NCBI GenBank assembly: GCA_036381835.1
Contig: DASVCA010000163.1
Coordinates: 1 to 14,125 of the forward strand
DNA length: 14,125 bases
Direction of reading: 5' to 3'
DNA from: DASULK01 sp036381835
Lineage (GTDB): Bacteria; Actinomycetota; Actinomycetes; Mycobacteriales; Micromonosporaceae
A program made the translations under genes and the position numbers. The notes beneath the pieces were generated by a model, which was not told the DNA's origin, did no database searches, and saw only the letters and a program-made list of their open reading frames with translations. This document shows, piece after piece, positions 7,328 through 13,088 of this stretch; position 1 is the stretch's first letter; each line of letters opens with the position of its first letter.

Positions 7328-8401
7328 TCACGCGCCATGGGCGGCGGTCCAGGACAACAGCTGCGCAGCCGGCCAGGCGTTGACCACCCGGTCCGCCGTC
7401 ACCGCACACTGCGCCGCCCGTGCGCAGCCGAAGCGCAGCCAATCCAACTGGCCGGGAGCATGGGCGTCGGTGTTGATGGAGAACAGACAACCGGTCTCGA
7501 CCGCCAGCCGGATCAAGCGCTTGGGCGGGTCCTGACGCTCCGGACGCGAGTTGATCTCGACGGCTTTGCCGTGCTCCAGGCATGCGCCGAACACGGCCTC
7601 CGCATCGAACTCACTCGGTGGTCGGGTACGCGCACCGTGAGCGCGTGTGCCGGGCCCGGCGGCTCCTGGCGGTCGGGAGGCGACCATGCGTCCGGTGCAG
7701 TGCCCGAGGATGTCCAGGTGCGGGTTGGCGATGGCGGTGAGCATCCGCCGGGTCATCCTCGCCCGGTCGTCGCTCAACCCGCTGTGCACGGAGCCCACCA
7801 CGACGTCGACCTGCCGGAGCAGGTCCTCGTCCTGGTCGAGCGCCCCGTCGGCGAGGATGTCCACCTCGATGCCGGTGAGAACGCGGAACCCTTCCGGCAG
7901 CCCGGCGTTGACCGCCGCCACGTGGTCGAGTTGCCGGCGCAGCCGGTCGCGGGTGAGACCTCGTGCGATCCGCAGCCGCGGGGAGTGGTCCGTGATCGCC
8001 AGGTATTCGTGACCGAGTTCGGCGGCTGCCAGCGCCATCTCCTCGATGGAGGAGCCGCCATCGGACCAGTCAGAGTGGGTGTGGCAGTCGCCGCGCAGCG
8101 CGTTGCGCAGCTCGGCTGCGGCCTGTTCGAGGTCGCTGCTCTCGGTTGCGGCCAGGCGCCGCAGATACTCCGGTTCTTCGTCGCGCACCGACTCGGTCAC
8201 GCAGCGTGCGGTCACCTCGCCGACGCCGGGGAGATCGGTCAGAGTGCCCGCGTCCGCTCGGGCCATCAGTTCGTCCGGAGGCAGCGCCGCCAGCGCCGCC
8301 GCCGCGTTACGGAAGGCGCGCACTCGGTAGGGGGCCTCGTTGGCGCGTTCCAGAAGGAACGCGATCCGTCGCAGGTCGGCGACCGGATCCCGGCGGGTCA
8401 T
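7328..8401 (-). CDS. PHP domain phosphoesterase with N-terminal helix-hairpin-helix (PolX-like, no polymerase core)
   Basis: This is a 357-residue protein. Residues 1-95 resemble the N-terminal 8-kDa/HhH region of family X polymerases: ADLRRIAFLLERA (8-20), then YRVRAFRNAA (25-34) and the hairpin LTDLPGVGEVTARCV (54-68). Residues about 104-345 are a PHP domain with its metal-binding motifs: DCHTHSDWSDGG (105-116), ITDHS (136-140), GIEVDIL (177-183), GSVHS (203-207), GHCTGR (233-238) and NTDAHAP (310-316). The polymerase palm of full PolX (about 570 residues) is missing. A metal-dependent phosphoesterase or nuclease activity acting on DNA ends is a plausible inference. A Gly/Arg/Pro-rich insertion (242-262) splits the segment after GHCTGR. 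I prefer ATG 8401 over GTG 8410 because TAGGGT lies seven bases before the ATG and overlaps the GTG. Confidence 0.9.
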   Translation of the reverse strand: MTRRDPVADLRRIAFLLERANEAPYRVRAFRNAAAALAALPPDELMARADAGTLTDLPGVGEVTARCVTESVRDEEPEYLRRLAATESSDLEQAAAELRNALRGDCHTHSDWSDGGSSIEEMALAAAELGHEYLAITDHSPRLRIARGLTRDRLRRQLDHVAAVNAGLPEGFRVLTGIEVDILADGALDQDEDLLRQVDVVVGSVHSGLSDDRARMTRRMLTAIANPHLDILGHCTGRMVASRPPGAAGPGTRAHGARTRPPSEFDAEAVFGACLEHGKAVEINSRPERQDPPKRLIRLAVETGCLFSINTDAHAPGQLDWLRFGCARAAQCAVTADRVVNAWPAAQLLSWTAAHGA

Positions 8402-8408
8402 AAGCCCC

Positions 8409-8414
8409 ACCCTA
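8409..8414 (-). promoter_or_regulatory. Leaderless-type -10 box for the PHP gene
   Basis: On the minus strand TAGGGT is followed by GGGGCTT (seven bases) and ATG at 8401. The box overlaps the upstream GTG, so if it is used the protein must begin at the ATG. No -35 consensus is visible. Confidence 0.5.
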
Positions 8415-8430
8415 CGGGCCCATCCGCCGG

Positions 8431-8454
8431 TAGGCTGGGGATAAAGCTATCCCC
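8431..8454 (+). promoter_or_regulatory. Candidate -10 box and palindromic operator in the PHP/small membrane protein divergent promoter
   Basis: TAGGCT (8431-8436) fits TANNNT and would start transcription near 8443 towards the gene at 8471. It is followed at once by GGGGATA-AAGC-TATCCCC (8437-8454), a seven-base perfect inverted repeat that would cover the start point. The same repeat lies just upstream of the -35 region of the opposite gene. One regulator bound here could affect both genes. Confidence 0.4.
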
Positions 8455-8470
8455 AAGGTGTCACCCGACG

Positions 8471-8806
8471 ATGCTGTCCACTCCGTCCGGCCTCTTCCCG
8501 TTCCGGCCGTCCCGCCCGACCTACCGTGAGCCGCATCCGGTCCGCGCCTCGGCCGCGGTCGTCGGTGGGCTCGCCGCCGGTCTGTGGCTGTTGACCTTCG
8601 GGCTACTCGGCCGCGATCTGTCCGGTTTTCTCTGGGGAACGTTCGCCGGCGGACTGAGCGCGTGGGTGGTCGCGCTGGTGCTGGCCTTGGTGGGTGACCG
8701 GGGGGTGGCGGCCGGGATCGCGGTGGCCGTCGGGGTCGGCTTGAGCCTGTGCACGGTGGTGCTCGCGACCGCCTGGGCCGTCACCGGCGACTGGCCGCTC
8801 TGGTGA
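8471..8806 (+). CDS. Small integral membrane protein of unknown function
   Basis: This is a 111-residue protein with a polar N-terminus containing several prolines and arginines (residues 1-25) and three predicted membrane helices at about 26-47, 50-75 and 79-103. It has no recognisable domain or catalytic motif. The ATG at 8471 is chosen because AAGGTG (8455-8460) lies ten bases upstream and the frame further upstream is antisense to the PHP gene. A long open frame continues upstream of the ATG, but that part is the reverse complement of real genes and should not be included. The gene is divergent from the PHP gene and shares its promoter region. It may have a role in the membrane, but nothing shows which. 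Confidence 0.75.
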   Translation: MLSTPSGLFPFRPSRPTYREPHPVRASAAVVGGLAAGLWLLTFGLLGRDLSGFLWGTFAGGLSAWVVALVLALVGDRGVAAGIAVAVGVGLSLCTVVLATAWAVTGDWPLW

Positions 8807-8875
8807 CGTCGGGTAGCCGACCGGGGTCGGCCCGTACGCGGCTGCGGGTGTTTGCGCACCAGGTCGTATTCGGGG

Positions 8876-8904
8876 TTGACGTGTCGGCATACCCCCGGCA
8901 ATCT
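8876..8904 (+). promoter_or_regulatory. Promoter with leaderless spacing before a small basic ORF
   Basis: TTGACG (8876-8881) is followed after exactly 17 bases by CAATCT (8899-8904), and the ATG at 8912 comes seven bases later. The -35 box matches TTGACA at five of six positions. This is the best -35/-10 pair in the window and sits where a leaderless start would need it. Confidence 0.5.
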
Positions 8905-8911
8905 GCTCGGC

Positions 8912-9079
8912 ATGGCCTGGTCAGTGCGACGGCTCGACCCTGAACGCAGCCGCCGACGGTTGCAGATACTCGCGGAGCATGCCGGCGCGCGAGCGCGCCG
9001 GGAGCGTACCGATCCGCAGCGGTTCCGTCGCGAACGGTTACGGGAACTGATCGCTATCCGACGCCGACTGGCCAACTGA
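8912..9079 (+). CDS. Small basic, probably helical protein (55 aa), unknown function
   Basis: This 55-residue ORF is very rich in arginine (about one third of residues) and has regularly spaced leucines, as in RRRLQILAEHAGARARRE (residues 14-31), suggesting a charged amphipathic helix. I do not recognise a family. Support comes from the promoter 8876-8904, which places the transcription start at or next to this ATG, and from a gap between genes that would otherwise be empty. A longer in-frame start at 8852 would put the promoter inside the gene and is less likely. Third codon positions are only moderately GC-rich, so the case is not strong. It could bind nucleic acid, judging by charge alone. 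Confidence 0.45.
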   Translation: MAWSVRRLDPERSRRRLQILAEHAGARARRERTDPQRFRRERLRELIAIRRRLAN

Positions 9080-9248
9080 CCGGGCGAGACACCACTCACC
9101 CCGTCCCATCGCGGCGTTGCGTGAGAACCTACCCAGGTGACCGGCTACCGTGTCGGCTTGAGAGCGCCGGGCGACCTCGGGCCGCCGGGCGTACAACGAA
9201 ATTCGAGGCGTGGCGCGGCCTTGGACTGCGCAGCGATTTGGGGGAGCC

Positions 9249-9770
9249 GTGTCGTACTTCGCTGCAGCGGCGGTTCGCAACTCGACCGGATGGGCTGCGG
9301 CCGAGGTCGATCTATCGGGGGTCACCGACCTGGAGGACGTAGCGGACCGCCTGCGAGACGTCGATCCCGACGCTGAGGTCTCGCTGCTGTTCGTCGAGTC
9401 CGATGACGTCTATCTGGTGATCCTCCGGTTGGACGAGGGTGAGGATCTGCGCGTTTTCGGATCCGACTCCGCGTTCGCCGACGAGTCGCGTCTGGGCGCG
9501 GTACTACTCGATGATCTGAAGCCGCCGCCGATGGACTTCGATGAGGCGGACGGGGAGGCGCAGCCGGGGGACGAGGACGTTCAACGCGGCGTGATCGAGG
9601 CGGGGATCGAGCCGGTGGGCGATGCCGACCTGCTCGCGGACCTCGGAGTCTCGGCCCAGCGACTGCTCGCACTCTGCGCCCAGGAAGGAATGCTTCCTGC
9701 GGACGTGATCGCGGAGGTATGTCAGGCGATCGGCTGTGGGGACGAGGTCGAGGAGTTGCGTGAGGCGTGA
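9249..9770 (+). CDS. tRNA adenosine deaminase-associated protein
   Basis: This is a 173-residue acidic protein matching the actinobacterial family found immediately upstream of tadA. It has an N-terminal domain (1-90, with VESDDVYLVILRLDEGEDLRVFG at 49-71), an acidic, variable linker (about 93-125), and a conserved C-terminal helical domain (125-173) ending GCGDEVEELREA. The function is unproven; the tight linkage to tadA suggests it helps or regulates tRNA editing. GTG 9249 is preferred because the family begins SYFAAA; the reading frame extends upstream to ATG 9210 but adds only an unrelated 13 residues. GGGGGAG (9240-9246) is the ribosome binding site, unusually close to the GTG. The last four bases overlap tadA (GTGA), so the pair is translationally coupled. 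Confidence 0.9.
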   Translation: MSYFAAAAVRNSTGWAAAEVDLSGVTDLEDVADRLRDVDPDAEVSLLFVESDDVYLVILRLDEGEDLRVFGSDSAFADESRLGAVLLDDLKPPPMDFDEADGEAQPGDEDVQRGVIEAGIEPVGDADLLADLGVSAQRLLALCAQEGMLPADVIAEVCQAIGCGDEVEELREA

Positions 9771-10234
9771 CCCGGCGGCGGCTGCACGAGGCGTGGATGC
9801 GCCGGGCCCTCGACGTCGCCGCCACCATGCCGGGCGGGGCGCTGCGAGCCGGTGAGGACGTACCGGTAGGTGCCGTCGTGTACGGGCCCGACGGCACCGA
9901 ACTGGCGATCGGCCGCAACGAACGGGAGCTGTCCGCCGATCCCACCGCACACGCGGAGATCGTGGCGCTGCGCCGTGCCGCAGCCGTTCTGGGCAGTTGG
10001 CGGCTCACCGGATGCACCCTGGTGGTGACCCTCGAACCGTGCACCATGTGTGCGGGGGCGCTGGTCCTGGCGCGGATCTCCACCCTGGTGTTCGGCGCGT
10101 GGGAGCCCAAGACGGGGGCGGTCGGATCGCTGTGGGATGTCGTGCGGGATCGCCGGCTCAACCACCGCCCGGAGGTGTACGGAGGCGTCCTCGCCGCCGA
10201 ATGCGCCGCGGCGCTGCGGGCCTTCTTCCGTTAG
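9767..10234 (+). CDS. tadA: tRNA-specific adenosine deaminase
   Basis: This 155-residue enzyme deaminates adenosine 34 of the ACG anticodon of tRNA-Arg to inosine, allowing one tRNA to read CGU, CGC and CGA. The zinc cytidine-deaminase-fold motifs are complete: HAE at 62-64 (zinc ligand H62 and proton shuttle E64) and PCTMC at 91-95 (ligands C92 and C95). The length is normal for bacterial TadA. VPVGAVV (32-38) and GRNE (49-52) are also family-typical. The start is GTG at 9767, overlapping the stop of the upstream partner gene by four bases. The sequence after the stop (10235-10259) is only 25 bases long before the opposite-strand thioesterase gene ends, and I see no clear terminator there. 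Confidence 0.96.
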   Translation: MTRRRLHEAWMRRALDVAATMPGGALRAGEDVPVGAVVYGPDGTELAIGRNERELSADPTAHAEIVALRRAAAVLGSWRLTGCTLVVTLEPCTMCAGALVLARISTLVFGAWEPKTGAVGSLWDVVRDRRLNHRPEVYGGVLAAECAAALRAFFR

Positions 10235-10259
10235 GGCCGGCAGGAGGCGCGATCCGTGG

Positions 10260-10712
10260 TCAGGGCTGTGGGCGGAGTAGGTGAACGGCGTCGGCCCGCA
10301 TCTTGTCGCTCCACGGCGCGGGACGCATCGTGGTCGGGTCGAGGCGGACAATGGCGCGCCGTCCTTCGGCGTGCACGCTGCCGCAGTCGGCAGACAGGAA
10401 TCGGAAGCCGTAGTCGGCACCGGTGGTGCCGAGCCGTTCCAACCAGAAGTGCACGTTGACCCACCCGGTACCGCGAATCGGTTCCCGATAGGTGATCGTG
10501 AACTCCCGGACCACGTGGAAGACGTCAGGCGTGGTCGGCCGTCCGTTCTCGAATGAGTAACCGCGTGTCGCCCAGTAACGGGAGATGCTTCGTTCCACCA
10601 GGATCGGGTAGCGCGCATTGTGCAGTACGCCCATCGCGTCGAGGTCGTCGAAGTACACGATGGTGGGCTCGAGGTGACCGAACTCGACACGGGGCGGGGT
10701 GATGACGGCCAT
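10260..10712 (-). CDS. Acyl-CoA thioesterase, hotdog fold (4HBT/YbgC-FadM type)
   Basis: This 150-residue protein should hydrolyse acyl-CoA thioesters in the cytoplasm. The motif YFDDLDAMGVLHNARY (20-35) is the active-site loop and helix start of the 4-hydroxybenzoyl-CoA/YbgC group, with a catalytic aspartate (D23 or D25) and the HNARY helix. FTITYREPIRGTGWVNV (71-87) and the following beta strands complete the single hotdog domain. The chain length is specific unknown. ATG 10712 is chosen over the longer frame because GGAGG lies just before it and the upstream extension is out-of-frame TetR sequence. The gene begins one base after the stop of the tetR gene (TGATATG), so it is very probably co-transcribed and coupled, and therefore the likely target of that regulator. 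Confidence 0.88.
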   Translation of the reverse strand: MAVITPPRVEFGHLEPTIVYFDDLDAMGVLHNARYPILVERSISRYWATRGYSFENGRPTTPDVFHVVREFTITYREPIRGTGWVNVHFWLERLGTTGADYGFRFLSADCGSVHAEGRRAIVRLDPTTMRPAPWSDKMRADAVHLLRPQP

Positions 10713-10713
10713 A

Positions 10714-11343
10714 TCAGTCCTCCGGTAGCAGGGTGGGGTCGGAGCAGAGCTCGCGTAGCCGGTCGAGCGCTGCGCGTCGGGCGTAGGTGTAGGCGGTATC
10801 GGACAGCAGCCGGGACTTGAGGACCGCAGCGAGACCGAGCGCGTCGATTTCGTAGGCGAGTCGCGCCGCATCCGTGTCGGCCGGCAGTTCGCCGGCCGAC
10901 ACGGATGCGGTCACGAGTCGTTCGAGGAGCGCCGTCCACTCGGCGAGCACCTCGGCGACGCGGTCGCGTACCGGGCCGGACCGGGCGTTGTATTCGAACT
11001 GGATGTTGGCGAAGAAGCAGCCGCCGGGTAGCACCGCCGCCCGGTAGAAGGCGAGCCGGGTCTCGTGCAGCGCCCACAGCCGGCGTATCCCTTTCGGAGC
11101 TGCCAGAGCCGGCCGGACGATGTGCTCCATCCACTGCTCGCGGGCGCGCTCGACGGTGGCGAGCTGGAGTTCTTCCTTGCTGCGCCAGTGGGCGAACAGC
11201 CCGGATTTGCTCACGCCGAGCGCGGCGGCGAGTTGGCTGAGGGACAGCCCGTCCAGTCCGTTGGCGGTGGCTAGCGCGACCGCGGTGTCGAGTACGGCCA
11301 TGCGGGTCCGTTCGCCCCGTGCGATTCGGCCGTCAGTCGTCAT
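10714..11343 (-). CDS. TetR family transcriptional regulator
   Basis: This is a 209-residue repressor. The N-terminal helix-turn-helix domain covers about 10-58, with LSQLAAALGVSKSGLFAHW (35-53) as HTH and recognition helix. The C-terminal ligand-binding part contains PGGCFFANI (106-114), a block common in the YxaF/LmrA-like or TetR_C_13-like group. The ligand is unknown; an acyl-CoA or lipid-like molecule would suit the thioesterase next to it. The ATG at 11343 lacks a Shine-Dalgarno sequence but has TAGAGT six bases upstream, suggesting a leaderless start. A 12-base palindrome at 11364-11375 overlaps the promoter, indicating autoregulation. Residues 147-161 are encoded by a 20-base perfect inverted repeat, which is unusual inside a gene. 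Confidence 0.93.
   Translation of the reverse strand: MTTDGRIARGERTRMAVLDTAVALATANGLDGLSLSQLAAALGVSKSGLFAHWRSKEELQLATVERAREQWMEHIVRPALAAPKGIRRLWALHETRLAFYRAAVLPGGCFFANIQFEYNARSGPVRDRVAEVLAEWTALLERLVTASVSAGELPADTDAARLAYEIDALGLAAVLKSRLLSDTAYTYARRAALDRLRELCSDPTLLPED
10866..10910. repeat. 20-base perfect inverted repeat inside the tetR coding sequence
   Basis: The arms 10866-10885 (CCGCATCCGTGTCGGCCGGC) and 10891-10910 are exact reverse complements over 20 bases, with a five-base loop AGTTC. The structure lies wholly in codons for roughly residues 145-160 of the regulator and would form a very stable RNA hairpin. No T run follows on either strand. Confidence 0.9.
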
Positions 11344-11349
11344 GTTCGC

Positions 11350-11375
11350 ACTCTACAAGATGACCGACCGGTCGG
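11350..11375 (-). promoter_or_regulatory. tetR promoter -10 box with overlapping palindromic operator
   Basis: On the minus strand TAGAGT (11350-11355) lies six bases before the ATG at 11343. Eight bases upstream of it is CCGACCGGTCGG (11364-11375), a perfect 12-base palindrome inside the spacer between the -35 and -10 positions. A TetR dimer bound there would block RNA polymerase. The arrangement is that expected for self-repression of the tetR-thioesterase unit. Confidence 0.65.
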
Positions 11376-11404
11376 ATTGTTATTTGCCCCACAGTTCCCC
11401 AGGG

Positions 11405-12112
11405 TCAGGCGATCACCGCGTCGAGGGCTATCTCGACCATGTCACCGAAGGTGCGTTCCCGTTCCGCAGCGGTGAGCTTCTCTCCGGTCTTGAGGTGGTC
11501 GCTGACCGTCAACACGGTCAACGCCCGAGCGCGGAAACGGGCGGCGATGGTGTACAGCGCAGCCGACTCCATCTCCACCGCCAGCACCCCGTACTCGGCG
11601 AGGGCGTCGTACAGGTCCGGGCGGTCGGTGTAGAAGGCGTCGGCGGCCAGGACCGGTCCGACCCGCAGCTGGACCCCACGCCGCTCAGCCACCTCGACGG
11701 CGGTGCGGAGCAACTGGAAGTCGGCGACCGGGGCGTAGTCGATCAACCCGTCGAAGCGGACTCGGTTCATGTTCGAGTCGGTGGAGGAGCCGATCGCGGC
11801 GATGACATCCCGCAGACCGAGCTCCTCGGCCAGCGCGCCGCAGGAACCGACCCGCACCAACGTGCGTACGCCGTACTCGCTGAGCAGCTCGTGAGCGTAG
11901 ATCGACGCCGACGGCATGCCCATGCCCGATCCCTGCACCGAAACCTCGACGCCGGACCACGTGCCGGTGAACCCCAACATGCCCCGCACCGTGCTGTAGC
12001 ACCTCGCGTTCTCGAGGTACGTCTCCGCGATCCACTTGGCGCGCAGTGGGTCACCCGGCATCAGGACCCGTTCGGCGATCTCACCTGGCTTCGCACCGAT
12101 ATGCGTACTCAT
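11405..12112 (-). CDS. deoD: Purine nucleoside phosphorylase, DeoD type
   Basis: This 235-residue cytoplasmic enzyme splits purine nucleosides with phosphate into base and (deoxy)ribose 1-phosphate in purine salvage. It is of the hexameric low-molecular-weight type. Residues equivalent to the E. coli DeoD active site are present: H4, G20, R24 (MPGDPLRAKW, 18-27), R43, R87 with VGSCG (88-92), EME at 180-182 and the acid S204-D205 (TVSDH). QGSGMGMPSASIYAHEL (60-76) is the family signature. The length agrees with DeoD (about 235-240). ATG 12112 is preferred to ATG 12166, which would add 18 residues not found in the family. There is no Shine-Dalgarno sequence; a weak -10-like box (CAGGAT) seven bases upstream suggests a leaderless start. 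tetR starts 61 bases downstream from its own promoter. Confidence 0.95.
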   Translation of the reverse strand: MSTHIGAKPGEIAERVLMPGDPLRAKWIAETYLENARCYSTVRGMLGFTGTWSGVEVSVQGSGMGMPSASIYAHELLSEYGVRTLVRVGSCGALAEELGLRDVIAAIGSSTDSNMNRVRFDGLIDYAPVADFQLLRTAVEVAERRGVQLRVGPVLAADAFYTDRPDLYDALAEYGVLAVEMESAALYTIAARFRARALTVLTVSDHLKTGEKLTAAERERTFGDMVEIALDAVIA

Positions 12113-12119
12113 GCACAAG

Positions 12120-12125
12120 ATCCTG
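12120..12125 (-). promoter_or_regulatory. Possible leaderless -10 box for deoD
   Basis: On the minus strand CAGGAT lies seven bases before the ATG at 12112. It differs from TANNNT only in its first base and has the same spacing as the other leaderless boxes in this window. No -35 box is seen, so the support is slight. Confidence 0.3.
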
Positions 12126-12173
12126 CCAGGCGTCCCGGGGAGGGTGGGTGCGGCGATCGGGCGCATAGTCAGG

Positions 12174-12179
12174 TACCCT
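12174..12179 (+). promoter_or_regulatory. -10 box of tRNA-Ser(CGA)
   Basis: TACCCT fits TANNNT and ends seven bases before the first base of the tRNA at 12187. Transcription would begin at or very near the mature 5' end. A -35 consensus is not recognisable. Confidence 0.4.
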
Positions 12180-12186
12180 TTTGCGC

Positions 12187-12273
12187 GGTGGTGTGTCCGA
12201 GCGGCCTAAGGAGCACGCCTCGAAAGCGTGTGAGGGGGCAACTCCTCCGCGGGTTCAAATCCCGCCGCCACCG
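12187..12273 (+). tRNA. tRNA-Ser(CGA)
   Basis: This is an 87-base class II tRNA. The acceptor stem GGTGGTG pairs with CGCCACC (one G-T wobble), with discriminator G at 12273. The anticodon stem CACGC/GCGTG encloses the loop CTCGAAA, giving anticodon CGA, which reads UCG. The long variable arm and the T arm GCGGG-TTCAAAT-CCCGC are complete. CCA is not encoded. A strong hairpin terminator follows seven bases downstream. Confidence 0.96.
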
Positions 12274-12279
12274 CGTAGT

Positions 12280-12320
12280 CAGCCAGAACGCCGGCTGGGC
12301 ATCACCCGGCGTTCTGGCTG
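12280..12320 (+). terminator. Rho-independent terminator after tRNA-Ser(CGA)
   Basis: CAGCCAGAACGCCGG (12280-12294) and its exact complement (12306-12320) form a perfect 15-base stem with an 11-base loop, followed by the T-rich TTCTGTTCT. It starts seven bases after the tRNA. It can also stop transcripts of the opposite-strand lipoprotein gene, which ends at 12348. Confidence 0.85.
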
Positions 12321-12347
12321 TTCTGTTCTCGGCTGTCCTGCCAGCCG

Positions 12348-12878
12348 TCAACAGGTTCCGAACCCGTCGTCGAACAGGCGCCGCGCGTACTCCGCGTAGC
12401 CCACGACCGCCTTGCGCACCGTGCTGCCGTCGTGCAGGAAGAGGTATGCGCGATCGCCTTCGACGACGAGCAGCCCGTTGAAGCGGTATGTGCCGGGCGG
12501 GGCGGTCAGCTCGCGCACGTCGGGATAGGCGGTGCGGACCTCGGCGACCGGGGTCCCGACCGTGATGCCCTCGGGCGTGCGCGCGGGTGGCTCGACCCAG
12601 AGCAGCACCAGTCGATCCTTGGCGAAGACCGGGCTGACCGTGGGGAGCGCGGTGAGTCGCGGGCCGCACGCCTCTGGCCGCAGGGTTAGCACGCCGCGAC
12701 GGGTCAGCTCGGCGAGGGTGTCGCCAAAGCCGATATCCGCCACGCCGTGCAGGTGGACCACCGCCTCGTCGGGCCCGCCGGTCCGCTGTGCGGGCTCGTG
12801 CGGAGAGGCTTCGGTGCAGCCGATGAGCACACCCCCGGCCAGCAGTGGGGCAAGTAGTAACGCGGCTCGTCGCTTCAT
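12348..12878 (-). CDS. Putative lipoprotein of unknown function
   Basis: This is a 176-residue protein with a lipoprotein signal peptide: basic MKRR, a hydrophobic stretch and the lipobox LIGC, with lipidated C21. The mature protein would be held on the outer face of the membrane. The region after the linker (about 37-176) contains DIGFGDTLAELTRRGVL (48-64) and GITVGTPVAEVRTAYPDV (103-120), two similar 'G-T/D-x-x-x-E-L/V' segments. These recall the repeats of small actinobacterial secreted proteins that follow the pattern of a BLIP/SmpA-like fold; this is a guess. Other cysteines (C69 and the terminal C176) could pair. ATG 12878 is supported by AGGAGG a few bases upstream; the longer frame to 12995 has no site and a poor N-terminus. 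Confidence 0.82.
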   Translation of the reverse strand: MKRRAALLLAPLLAGGVLIGCTEASPHEPAQRTGGPDEAVVHLHGVADIGFGDTLAELTRRGVLTLRPEACGPRLTALPTVSPVFAKDRLVLLWVEPPARTPEGITVGTPVAEVRTAYPDVRELTAPPGTYRFNGLLVVEGDRAYLFLHDGSTVRKAVVGYAEYARRLFDDGFGTC

Positions 12879-12897
12879 GTAGCCTCCTGACCGCGAG

Positions 12898-12927
12898 ACG
12901 TTAGTCACCTCAGGCATAAAAGGTCTA
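12898..12927 (-). promoter_or_regulatory. Candidate promoter of the lipoprotein gene
   Basis: On the minus strand TAGACC (12922-12927) and TAACGT (12898-12903) are separated by 18 bases. TAACGT fits TANNNT and TAGACC matches four of six bases of TTGACA. The leader would be short and contains AGGAGG before the ATG at 12878. A six-base inverted repeat, CACCTC (12906-12911) and GAGGTG (12928-12933), brackets the spacer and -35 box. Confidence 0.35.
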
Positions 12928-13088
12928 GAGGTGCGATAAATCGGACAGCTGTGCGAACGATCATCCGGGTATTGTGTGGCGGTTATCCCACCCACCTAGT
13001 AGCGTGGCCACCGGTAAAACGTTGCATACGGGCACAGATTCTCGCCAGGGCGTGACCCCAGGTGGCGCCCGGAACGAGGAGGTGAGCC

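Noticed and set aside
6848..8470. Long plus-strand open frame continuing into the small membrane protein gene
   Set aside because: It is antisense to the DUF885 and PHP genes, which have clear motifs. It is open only because of GC-rich codon bias; only the part from ATG 8471 has its own ribosome binding site and membrane-protein character.
9322..11134. Minus-strand open frames across tadA (9322-10161 and 9722-11134)
   Set aside because: They are antisense to the well supported tadA pair or out of frame with the thioesterase and TetR genes, and show no family features.
11120..12481. 453-residue plus-strand open frame
   Set aside because: It runs antisense to deoD and tetR and straight through tRNA-Ser(CGA) and its terminator.
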